Shown piece by piece: positions 35,948-45,615 of a stretch of 64,000 nucleotides of DNA. The DNA comes from Sistotremastrum niveocremeum HHB9708. Its lineage: Eukaryota > Basidiomycota > Agaricomycetes > Sistotremastrales > Sistotremastraceae. Both the position numbers and the translations under genes were made by a program. The DNA lies in contig KV419394.1 in NCBI GenBank assembly GCA_001630475.1, forward strand, positions 1,240,001 to 1,304,000. Direction: 5' to 3'. Numbering within the stretch: the stretch's first letter is position 1; every line of letters begins with the position of its first letter. The notes under the pieces were generated by a model. It ran no database searches. It was given only the letters and a program-made list of their open reading frames with translations, and was not told where the DNA came from.

Positions 35948-36059
35948 GCGATGAGGAAAGGGACAGAGATGGATTTGATGGGAAGAGAGCGAAGGGAGTT
36001 GATGTAACGTTGATGGAGGGAGAAGGAAACGCTTTATTTGTCTTTGTTGTCCTCATCCG
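35948..36059. promoter_or_regulatory. 112-base divergent promoter, eIF1/small basic protein
   Basis: Two start codons face away over 112 bases. eIF1 is normally highly expressed, so a strong promoter is expected here. No motif can be named with confidence. Confidence 0.45.
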
Positions 36060-36624
36060 ATGCCTGACCTAATTAAACGCAAGCCGCCAACTTTTCAGCA
36101 TTATCCTGCTCCCAGAGGTATTCTCCGATTTTTTACGCAGTCTTGTATTCTCTGATAGCTCTACAGCAAAGGCACTCAAACAACAATGGGTCGAGCGGCA
36201 GAAAATGAAGAGCAAATGGAAAGCAACGAAGAGAAAAGAGAATTTGGAGTCAACTGCGGCGACTGCGACTACCTCGACCACAGGGGCGGATGACGACGAC
36301 GAAGAGTGGACTGGAATACCTGAATTGACGCCTGCACTCCCAGTGACTAGTACCCGAAAAGAAACTAAGTCAACGCCGGTGGTCAAACCCAGTCATGACC
36401 CCGATCCCAAAGATGCGCTGCGGACACTTGCACAACAGGCTTATTCTCCATCTTCATTGCATACGTATAAGTCGGATCCGCTACATCGTCGACGAGCCCA
36501 GGCCAAGACTGCGATAGTTGGTAGACCGGCCCCGACGTCGAGCGGTCGCGGGGGACGAGGGCAGCCGAACATGAAGTTGAGGATGAATGTGATGTTGGAG
36601 AAGATCAAACGTGACTTTGCGTGA
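36060..36624 (+). CDS. Small basic protein, possibly Fyv7-like
   Basis: The ATG at 36060 gives MPDLIKRKPPTFQHYPAPR. An intron of about 55 bases leads to AKALKQQWVERQKMKSKWKA, and the frame runs to TGA at 36622-36624. About 158 residues, rich in Lys/Arg, with an acidic stretch DDDDEEW in the middle. The C-terminal block RGGRGQPNMKLRMNVMLEKI, then KRDFA, resembles in pattern the end of yeast Fyv7 (GQP, Met, then DLLDKIK-type helix), a factor of pre-18S rRNA processing. That match is weak and by memory of the pattern, so the name is not assigned. A nucleolar role would fit the charge. The next gene begins 55 bases downstream on the same strand. Confidence 0.7.
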
Positions 36625-36679
36625 AAGTACGAGTGACTGTAGACTACTTTTATTTGGTATTTGGTCGACGCGTATTACG

Positions 36680-37928
36680 ATGACCAGCAACTCTAATCAT
36701 AACATTTCCGAAGACTTTGAGTGGACTGCAGGTCTGTTGCTATCCCCGCCCAGGACGCTGTACTGATCTGTACAAGACTACGACCCGCTGCTCGAACAAA
36801 TCGCGTCGACGGACATCGTCGAGTACCGTCTTCTAGTTTTGTGTCCCCAGGCTGCCATTGACTGTCTTCTAGTTCAGAATGGGGGATCTTACGCGATATG
36901 ATCAAATACAAGATAAACAAGGTCTGTATCACTCCATCGTCAAGTCGTAGTCGTTAACGGTGAAGCAGAACGTCGATGACTTTCTGAACGACAAAATCCC
37001 GCCTCCCAGCCACGATCAGCCAACGACTGTCCCCGTGCCTTCTCAATCTCCTCAAGACTCTCCCAATCATGGTTTGGTCCTGCCGCCCTTTCCACCGCGT
37101 CCACCGGGAAAAGAGCTTGTCAATAAGACTCTGCCTGACAAAATGACCCAAGAAGAGACTGAGACGCTCAAAGACGAGATATTTGCGCTTCTAGACGATT
37201 TTGAAAGGTCTGTCCACACATCCTGAAGTTCAGCTGGCTAACGGTGCCTCAGAAAGCCTCCCTTTACAATTCAACGCATATGCGAACTTTCCTTGAAGCC
37301 CTCAGAGCACTACAAATCCGTCGGAAAATACCTGCGTGCAATTGAGCGTACAGTCCTGGTCACATCGACTTGGGACATGTTCCCTCCTGTCCCACTCACC
37401 GCAACAGACTCCACAAGCGCAGCATTCAGCTCTCTCACCTCATCCGCATCGAACCCTGCATCTCGTCCACCCTCCACGCCCCTCTTTTCGCCCATCCCCT
37501 TTTTACATGAGGATGCCAGGTCCAGAAGTCCGTCGCCAGGACCTTCACCACTTGCTCTGGGCTCGAGAGCATTGTCTCCTGGCGCGTCCGATGTTCCAGC
37601 TGCTCCGCTCGGTCCCTCTGGATTGTCGCCCACCGTCCGAGCTATCGGTCTCGTGGACGAATTGGATGATCCTAATCCGGAGCATTTGTCTGATAAACCG
37701 ACCCCCTTGAGTGCCACGACGGATGTTCGAGTGAGCGCGTCCAAGAGCTTAGCGGAGAGGTTTACAAAGCCGTTGGATAAAGTTCCTGCTGCTGCTGCGC
37801 CAGAGCCTGTCGCGGAGACTGCAGAGGAAACACCCAGAAGTAGCGATGATATGGAGGTGGAGGATATGGTTCTTGATAAGCAACCAGAAGAAGAGGACAC
37901 GAGCAATAAAATAAAGGATGATTCGTAG
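36680..37928 (+). CDS. Protein phosphatase 4 regulatory subunit 2 (Psy4-like)
   Basis: Regulatory subunit that directs PP4, in yeast towards gamma-H2AX dephosphorylation. The ATG at 36680 gives MTSNSNHNISEDFEWTADYD over an intron. A second intron (about 36815-36871) joins ASTDIVE to WGILRDMIKYKINK, and a third joins to NVDDFLNDKIPPP. The core motif of the R2 family follows after another intron: KPPFTIQRICELSLKPSEHY, then KSVGKYLRAIERTVLVTST and WDMFPPV. The rest (about 200 residues) is Ser/Pro-rich and acidic, ending EEEDTSNKIKDDS at 37928. About 330 residues. The PFTIQR-CEL and HYKS-KYLRA-E blocks make the family call fairly safe. Confidence 0.88.
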
Positions 37929-38083
37929 ATGTATCTAAGCTAACAACTGAGGTTACGTGTACAGCGGATGTCCATTCTGAAAGATGCTTCTAAACCATGA
38001 TTGTACAAGAAAAAGTCCCACAGGCGATGATACCATTACAAAATTACACGAGAAACACGATTTCACAATCGCAAGGTTACACC

Positions 38084-39781
38084 TCATACCGTAGCATGAG
38101 TTGGAGTTAAAGCACTGGGAATGAAGATCGGCATTCCTCGGGGGCGCTTTCTCGATGACTCGGGCGCACTGGTCGTTCGCTTTCGTTTGCCAACGTCAGG
38201 ATTGGAGGGATCGACTTCGAAACGAGAGTCGGATAGTGGAAAGGTAGCATTGTCCTTATCGCCTTCGGTCTGTCCGGGGATAGTTTGAAGTCTCCTCGAG
38301 TTGGTCACTCGACGAGTCTGGGGACGCGAAGGGAAACCGGATGGGGAGGTATTTGACCTGCCTTGGAGCTCGGGAATGAATTGAGTGGTGGGAGGCGGAT
38401 CAGAGGGAGGAAAAGAAAGCGATACAGGGTAGGAGATCGTACTGGTCGAGGCTTCGGCTGGAGAGGGAGGTGTATGCGTATACATTTCCGCTTGGAAAGT
38501 CGGCATGAGTCGTCCTTCAGGAGCTCGTGGCTCTTCCTGGACAGCATCGCAAGTCTGCGAGCTATCCCCATAACCGTTTGCAAGACTATCGAGTGTCCCA
38601 AATGGTTCCAAGCCAGAATGCTTTCCTCGCAGAAACTGACTCTTTCCCGTTCGTTTCTTGACATCTTCGACAATGGCGTCGATCCCTTTGCCAGTCACAT
38701 GGAGTAGATTATCGCCCTCTTCGCTCTCGTCGAGTTCGCTTGGTTGAGGAACCGAAGGGTCGGGAGATGCGAGACGGATCGATAGAGCCGATGCGACCGC
38801 TCCTAATCGAGGGTCATCTGTCGCAAGTACAGAGACGGCCTCCGCGCGACGTGCCCAATAGGAGAATTGAGTATTCGACCATCCAGAGAGCTCAAGGACA
38901 GTCGATCGGGTCAGAGTGACCTTTCCGGACGGTGCTTGGGGGAATTCATGCACCATAAATTTAACGGGATGATATGGATGACTGTATTGTTCATCAGAGC
39001 CCTGAGGAGTTCGTCAATGAATGTATACTTACGGGACAAAGTTTCTCAAGATCTCCTTAACAGCTTCCACCTTGACGAGAAAGTCGACAACCGAAGCTCC
39101 ATTATTGGACTCGGTTGTTCCGCTTGGAGATATGCTACTCGAGGCCTGAACCTGATCATAAGGGCCGCCGAGAGGAAGAACGGATCTTGGCTTCTTCTTC
39201 CTGGAGGCTCCCATCCGACGCTCGAAGAGACGAGCACTAAAGATGGACCATTTACTTTCGCCTAGGGTGTGTCGCAAGAACGCGGCGGCGTGAGGATCGG
39301 GTTCGGTAGGGCCGTGTGCGGCTGCTTTCATCTTCTGAAACAGGAGGATGGAGGTATGTTTTAGAGATCAGATAGGATTGATATGGAAGCCTACCTTCTT
39401 TGTGATCGCTGAATTAGGCTCGCCAGGAGTCGGTTGTACGATGACATGAGGATGGACATGCAAGAGGGGCTGATAATGTGGTTCAGGTCGTTGTTGAGGA
39501 TATGCACTATCTTGATGAGTCACAGGGGTTTGATGCTCGAGGCTGGGATCAAATATGTGTTGCTGAGGATGTAGAGGAAGCTGCTGTGGAAGCTGCGACA
39601 GGGGAAGCTCATTGTCGGCCTGGGGTGAAACTATGAACGAGATTGCATCGAGGGGCACGGGGACTTGAAATGGATAGGTTGCAACGGGAGCAGCGAATGG
39701 CTGGGTTGTGAAGAATGAAGTGGCATGGGGACCTGGGATGATCTGGGGATTTGAGAGCAAGGTGGTCGACTGAGACTCCAT
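38084..39781 (-). CDS. Orphan protein with long disordered regions
   Basis: No family recognised. The ATG at 39781 opens MESQSTTLLSNPQIIPGPHA. The first 140 residues are Gln/Pro/His-rich (QLPQQLPLHPQQH), then an intron. The middle exon codes for an ordered-looking block: AFLRHTLGESKWSIFSARLF, ERRMGASRKKKPR, a gap, then VVDFLVKVEAVKEILRNFVP. An intron with a GTAAGT donor (about 39030 to 38957) joins this to VHEFPQAPSGKVTLTRSTVL and ELSGWSNTQFSYWARRAEAV. The last 180 residues are Ser/Pro-rich with basic clusters (KRKRTTS, SSRKRPRG) that could be nuclear signals. About 540 residues. A nuclear regulatory role is plausible but unproven; the middle block with its basic stretch could bind DNA or a partner. 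Confidence 0.75.
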
Positions 39782-40187
39782 CGCTATGGCTCGTCTTCAG
39801 TCAACAGCGTAGGTCGGCCAGTTGTGGGCGCTGTCGTTGGGATCGACAAGAGCAGTATCTCGTCTCATGTACAAGCTCTCAGGTGTCCATACGCGAGACT
39901 GTCATTGCGAGGTTGAGGATACAAGTTGGGCGGAGGCTGCCTCAAAGCAAATTGCCGCCATCGGATACGAAGCGCGAGAGACGCTCAACGCCGTCAATGA
40001 CGATGACGACGGGGATTGGCGTCCCCTGCAAACGCTCGCCAGGACATTGCGGGTCCAGTGCAGAAAAGCGATTCGGACCGAGCTTGGGCGTCGATGTCAT
40101 CTCTCCACCGGATCTCGCTCGCTCGCCCTCAAAAGCCCCACGCGCTGTTCTCTCACCTGAACTCTCTCTGCTTATAGCCATCTGATC
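39782..40187. promoter_or_regulatory. Divergent promoter region, orphan protein/oxidoreductase
   Basis: 406 bases between divergent start codons. A minus frame with an ATG at 40181 (79 codons to 39942) and a plus frame (about 39822-40160) are both open but neither has family motifs. A short spliced gene here cannot be excluded. Confidence 0.4.
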
Positions 40188-41885
40188 ATGCCCTCACGAC
40201 GACAAACCATGGAATCCCCAGGCTCCCGCAGGCCCAGCATCGACCCCTCCCTTCTCGTCCGCATAGACAAGATCACCCCGCTCTCTGGCGAGGACTTCAA
40301 TGTCGTCTTCATCGGTGCAGGCAACATCATGTTCGGTACGCATATATTCCATCTGCAGCTTGCTGTCCAGTTACTAACATTCACGTCCTATCTTCCAGGC
40401 TCTGACGAAGGTCCTTGGAACCACTCTTTTAGATTCGAGCAGTACGTTCTATCACCGTTCCGATTCCCGTCACTCCTTCAACGACGTCATATCCAGCAAA
40501 CTCGGCCCTCGTCTCAAGGTCGTCGCACTCATCGACCCCGCCGTGGACCGCGCCAAGAGCGTTCTCCAGAAGAAATGCGAGTCTTTCGTCAAGTCCGCAT
40601 ACGAAAACACCAAAATCTACAAGACCATCGATGAATTCGCCAAAACAATGGACCGTAGCCAAAAGCCAAAGTGGGTGTTATGGACTGTAGAATTACACGC
40701 GCGCTCACGAAAGATAGAGCCATCGTCGTAGGTTGTCCACCGGCATTCAGAGGTTCGGATGTTCCAGGAAAAGATCTCGAACTCAAGATCCTGGATTATT
40801 TCCCTGGCGTCGCGCTCTTTATCGAAAAGCCTGTGGCGACTGGCCCGGTCGACCGAGCGTTCCAAGTCTCAAAAGCCATCGACAAGAGCGGCGTCGTTTG
40901 TTCTGTGGGGTAGAAACTTCCAACACATAATGTCGTATTCGTGAGCTCATCGGGTTGTAGATATATGCTGCGCTACCTCCGAGCCGTCCAGATGATGAAG
41001 CAGATCATCGACGAAAACAACTTGACAGTGATGGCCACCGTCGCTCGTTACGCCTGTGCATACGAAGCCATTGCCAAAGATGACTGGTGGGACAAGGCCC
41101 GCTCCTGTGGTCCTATCGTCGAACAGGGGACCCACTTTGCCGACCTCTCAAGATACTTTGGAGGCGAAGTCGACATCAGTACAGTCCACGCCCATTCACT
41201 CGAGTGGGACGAAGAAGCCGGAAAGCTGAGCAAGATTCCGATTGACGAGAGTAAGATCAAGGAAGAGAACCGGATTCCCAGAGTGACTTCGGCCAACTGG
41301 TACGTTGGCAGCAATGCTCGCCGGTAGACCTAGCTTATTCCGCACGATAGGAAGTACGATTCTGGGGCTGTCGGAAGCTTCACCCACATCGCTGCATTGC
41401 AGGGTACCAATTACAGCTGCGAACTCGAAGTTTACGCGGACGGCTATCTCCTAAAGTGAGCTTTTCTGTCTTTGGGCCAATAATAGGCTGATCATCCATG
41501 GCGTAGGCTCGTCAACCCATACGTCCAGCCGACGTTGTACGTTCGCCGTCCCGGCGATGACCACGAAGAAGTTCATCGCTTCGCAGATGACGACCCTTTC
41601 TTCTCAGAGGTAGATCCGGAATTCTGGGGGTCTGGGGTGTGCTGATAACGCTTGCAGGTTTCGAATTTGATTGACGTCATTGAAGACATCGAGGAGCAAA
41701 CTGAGTCCCTGATTCTCAGCTCGTATGAAGGTTTGTTGATTGCCATGTTCCGTTCCGTGATTCTGAACGAAAAGTATCTAGATGCTTGCAAGACGTACGA
41801 GTTTACTTGGGCCATTCGGGAAGCGAGCGAAAGAACCAGAGCTGCGTTGAAAAGTAAGGGCCCTGCTAAAGCCGGACAGACTTGA
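40188..41885 (+). CDS. Gfo/Idh/MocA-family oxidoreductase
   Basis: NAD(P)-dependent dehydrogenase-like protein of unknown substrate. ATG at 40188 gives MPSRRQTMESPGSRRPS. The Rossmann strand and glycine motif is FNVVFIGAGNIMFG, followed over an intron by SDEGPWNHSFRFEHKLGPRL and KVVALIDPAVDRAK. The family's EKP motif appears as LFIEKPVATGPVDRAF. Then come GYMLRYLRAVQMMKQIID and CGPIVEQGTHFADLSRYFGG, where the histidine sits in the expected catalytic area. The C-terminal half includes YDSGAVGSFTHIAALQGTNY and ends in KSKGPAKAGQT at 41885. About 440 residues with six or so introns. It converges on aprataxin, 140 bases away. The family is clear; the reaction is not. Confidence 0.9.
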
Positions 41886-42025
41886 ACCTTCCGCAAGGAC
41901 TTTTTCAAAGCCATAGATAGTACCACGTACAATTGCTGAATAACAACAACACCGGTCTTTTGACTCCAAAAAGCTATTCCAAGATATGCATTCAGATAGT
42001 TCCGGACCGGATGCTCGATCAAGAT

Positions 42026-42951
42026 TCACGAGTCTTTATCTTGATCGACGGAAGCTTTCTTCGCTTGATCCTTTCTGCCATCTGAAGATTCATCGTCTTC
42101 CCTCTTACGTTTCAGAATCAAAATTGCTTTGCCCTTTGCCTTCTGGACGTCCTTGTCAAAGTGACTCTGAAGATGAGTTTTGAGCGTCGGTATGTTCTTC
42201 TGGCGTTCATAGCATCGGTGGCATACGAGATCATCTTTCAACAGTGGCTCGTATTTGCTTTTCTCTAGCTTCGCCATCTGTATCACAGTCAGCAGAGGCA
42301 CTGGCACGTCGGCGGACTTGGATAGTAACGAACGGTTTTGAAATGACTCTCAGTGGCATCGAACCATTCGAGAACATCGTTGAGGTGCAAGAAAAATCCT
42401 AGGTGATGCCAAATAATCAGCACAACATGACTCGAAAGTACCTAGCAGAACGTTGAACTACCAAGTTTCGAATGAAACGAATTATAATGTTTCTTGTTTT
42501 TCAAAGCAGGCGCACATAAATCACTCGATATGACATGGAGATGCAAATGTCTAACGGTGTCATGAGCGCACCAGAACCACGCAGGGAACAGATAAACGTA
42601 CTCGAGAGACGGAACAGCATGAAAGCCCATCCACACATCCCATTTAAATCCATATTTCTCCATCATCTCTTCTTCAATTTTGTCCCTCAGCTCCAGCGCG
42701 TTTGACTGAAGGTCACGAATGCATTGTTTCGCTTTGTCTTTATCCCAAGCGAGCACGGATTTGAGATTTGCAAGGGCTGATGAGGGGCAGTTTGGAGATA
42801 CGCGAGGGAGGATCAGGAAGTGAAATGTAGCTTTTGGATACGCATCGAATATTGTCAGCGTTGTTGTGCTGTGAGAGAAGAGAACAGTCGGTGGAAGGGT
42901 GGCAGGGTCTGTCTTTGATGCGTATTGTCGAAGGATGGTGAGGAACGACAT
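42026..42951 (-). CDS. HNT3: Aprataxin-like DNA deadenylase (HIT plus zinc finger)
   Basis: Removes AMP from abortive DNA ligation ends. The ATG at 42951 opens MSFLTILRQYASKTDPATLP. The HIT domain has FHFLILPRVSPNC and the catalytic triad motif HLHLHVIS (about 42530-42555), followed by SSDLCAPALKNKKHYNSFHS, the usual aprataxin DNA-contact block. Introns at about 42350-42470 join this to a zinc finger: DDLVCHRCYERQKNIPTLKT and HLQSHF (two Cys, two His). The end is a basic, acidic-mixed tail with KRKRED. About 255 residues. As in fungal Hnt3 there is no N-terminal FHA domain. Confidence 0.92.
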
Positions 42952-43280
42952 GAAAAAGGAAGCTATCAGCGAACGAGTGGTGCATAGGCGCTACTGTATT
43001 GTATAGGTTGCCGTCTAGTCTCTTCCATGAGCTCATCTGACAGACTCAGGTCAGAATCGCCCTCCTAATCTATTGTGTTGTACCGATTGACGATTGGATG
43101 GGCCTGGCTTTTCTGTTTGCAGTGTCTTTCAATCCTTCCCACTACCTCCTACCGAATTGAAACATAGAATATCGTAGATCCGCAGATATTACAAAGATAT
43201 AACGAATAACAGAAACTGGCCAAAGCGAGTGAGACTGTAGAAAAAGGCGTGCAGAAAGGAGAGATGCTGGAGGTCGTCAT
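42952..43280. other. Aprataxin upstream region and membrane-protein 3' flank
   Basis: 329 bases between two minus-strand genes. It should hold the aprataxin promoter and the 3' UTR of the gene to its right. No coding signal was seen. Confidence 0.45.
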
Positions 43281-45219
43281 TCAGTTGTTACTAACAGTGC
43301 GAGAACTGCTTCCTCGCATTTTCTGAGATAATCGTCGTATGGCACGAGCACTTTGTGCCAGAGGAGCATCCACCGGTGTTCCTGGTCCATAGCTAGGAGG
43401 TAGTTCCACTACCTCGGCACCCTCGGTGTGATAGACAGATATTGGAGGTCGTCCCCCGTCATGGTGAACTACATAGACCTGAGGAGCTGTTCGTTCGCTC
43501 AGCGATCGGCCGACCTGAGCAGGAGGTGACCCTGGAGGCGAAGCAGCCCGAGAGATGACGTCCGTGCTAGTGCTAGGGTCCGGGGACATCGTGCTTGGCT
43601 CCGGAGTCGAAGGATACGGCGTGATGCCATACTGGTTCATATGCTCTCGTTGAGAGGTCTGGCTGGTCACACTCGAGTGACGCTTCACGATGCGACTCGC
43701 TGGCACTGGACGTCGCCGAGCGGCAATCCACCAAAATGTGAGGCCACCTATCATAATCCCCACTACTAGAGCAGCCACGGATGCGCCTGCGGCGACGCCC
43801 GGCGACACGTTATGCCTTGATTCCAAGGTGGCCCGTATTCTGGGTAGACCATCAGTCTCCGAAAGACGAAAGTACGGGACAAACAGCTAACCCTAGACTA
43901 TTACCTCCCAAAACCAGACAGTCCGTGAGACCATTTCCACCGCTGTGCAGTGGTCCAATAGACCAGCTCAGTCCTTGCGAATCCACTAGTGACAGATAAT
44001 ATTGATGGGCCCATCCCTGGTGTCGCGTGAGTTGAGTAACCGGATGGATAGATGTACTCACCAGAGTTACTGTCCAATTAATAGGCTTCATTGAATCGGA
44101 AGTGATATTCAGGGGAGGATGGTATGTGGGAGCAACCTTTGAGATCCCGATGAGCGCTATGAAAAGTGAAGTTGACCCGACGTACTGTGAGGACGAACGG
44201 CGGAGTACCGTTGAGAGGGGTAACAGAGATATCATTACACTGGATCCGATGTGATCAATCCCGAAACAGAAGGGTGATAAAAATCCTACCTGGTCAGTCC
44301 ATGCCATCTGGGTGAGCGGACCATTATTATCAATACCGGTGACGTTGAGGGATTGGGTGGGATAAGTTAAATTGCCACAGGTTGCAGGCACAAGGGTCGT
44401 TTGGTTAGTCGTGTGATTCGTGGCAATCGTTGGGTTGGGATAGACAGTGTAGGAGGCTTGGCATCCTCCCGAGTTACCTTGAGAGTCGACCTGCGGATAC
44501 CGTTAGCAAAAGAGACACCACAGAGACGCTTTGAATTCCAGACCATGCAAATTTGGTACTGTTGTCACATATGATAGTCATGAGACATAGTCTGACAATT
44601 GCGCATCGTGAGGCGTACCTGAGTGCCTGGGGCAAAAGGGACGGTGAAAGACTAGAGAGTCGATTAGGGCATTAGATGGGAGAAAGCAAGACATGAACCG
44701 GTCGTACCGTGTTTAGCTGTTCGCCGGCGTCAACGACAATGGGAAAGGGGAAAGTCCTAAATATATATCAGACGTGTGCCTTTCTCGATGGGGAGCTGAA
44801 GTCCCGCACGATGTGTATATGCGCAGATAAAAGGGTGGCACATAATCGGGACTGAACGACCGAGGTCAAGTGTGAAGATATACGAGGAGAGGATCCAGAA
44901 CATACACATTGCCAGTGGCTCGTGTCCACTTTATGAACAGAGTTTCACATTGGGCTATAGGATGTCATTCAATCATTAGAAATCGATCTATACGATTGGG
45001 CGCACCTGTCTGCGGTATCGAGACTGTTGGTTGTGTGCCAGGTGGATCCCAGTCAAATAGCCAACTCTTCAATCAGACGTGTGAGAAGAGGAGACAGGAT
45101 ATCGGCGCAAGACGGCAGACCTGAGCGATCCAGTTATCTGAAGCATGAACAGCTTCACCTGCCACGGAAGCGACACATAGTGCCAGTAGTGAGAAAGCAG
45201 AGGCTGGCGACCTGAACAT
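43281..45219 (-). CDS. Orphan secreted-ectodomain single-pass membrane protein
   Basis: No named family recognised. The ATG at 45219 opens a signal peptide (MFRSPASAFSLLALCASVAG). Several exons make an ectodomain with Asn-glycosylation sequons and a few cysteines: CGNLTYPTQSLNVTGIDNNG, APTYHPPLNITSDSMKPINW, then YYLSLVDSQGLSWSIGPLHS. A single membrane span AAGASVAALVVGIMIGGLTF is followed by a basic AARRRP and a cytosolic tail of about 150 residues that is Ser/Pro-rich and ends in SSSRTVSNN at 43281. Roughly 450 residues with many introns; exact joins at 44400-45150 are uncertain. Such single-span proteins are common in Agaricomycetes and are mostly uncharacterised. Confidence 0.72.
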
Positions 45220-45615
45220 GGAGAGCGAGACGTCGACACCGCTCACAACCGGGAAAGAGGAGGAGAGAGCGAGCTCGGGGACATATATAGAGCATAGGGT
45301 TTAGACTTGACCAGACCTGGGGTATCGGTCATGCTACGGAACCAACAGTAGCGCCAAAGACAGGCACGCATCAAATGCTATTTAATTTCTTTTTCCGAAG
45401 ATTTTGTCCGGCGTCGCGCTAACACCTCGGAACATCGCTGACGATGGCAAAGACAGTGACTCGCATCCAATTTCAGTACAAGTGATAGGGTTACAAGCAA
45501 GCAGCAGCGAGCAGCGGACGCGGCAGTCTCCGACCATCCAACTCGAGCCAAGGCGTCAGTCGGGTTGGCCACACCGATTGGTCGTACAATTCAGTTCCCC
45601 TCCCACGGGACTATC
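45220..45615. other. Membrane-protein promoter and GYP7 3' flank
   Basis: 396 bases between the start of the membrane protein and the GYP7 stop. Nothing with coding or RNA-gene character was seen. Confidence 0.4.

Noticed and set aside
39822-40181. Small gene on either strand between the orphan protein and the oxidoreductase
   Set aside because: Both frames are open but lack motifs and convincing introns; kept only as a note on the promoter region.
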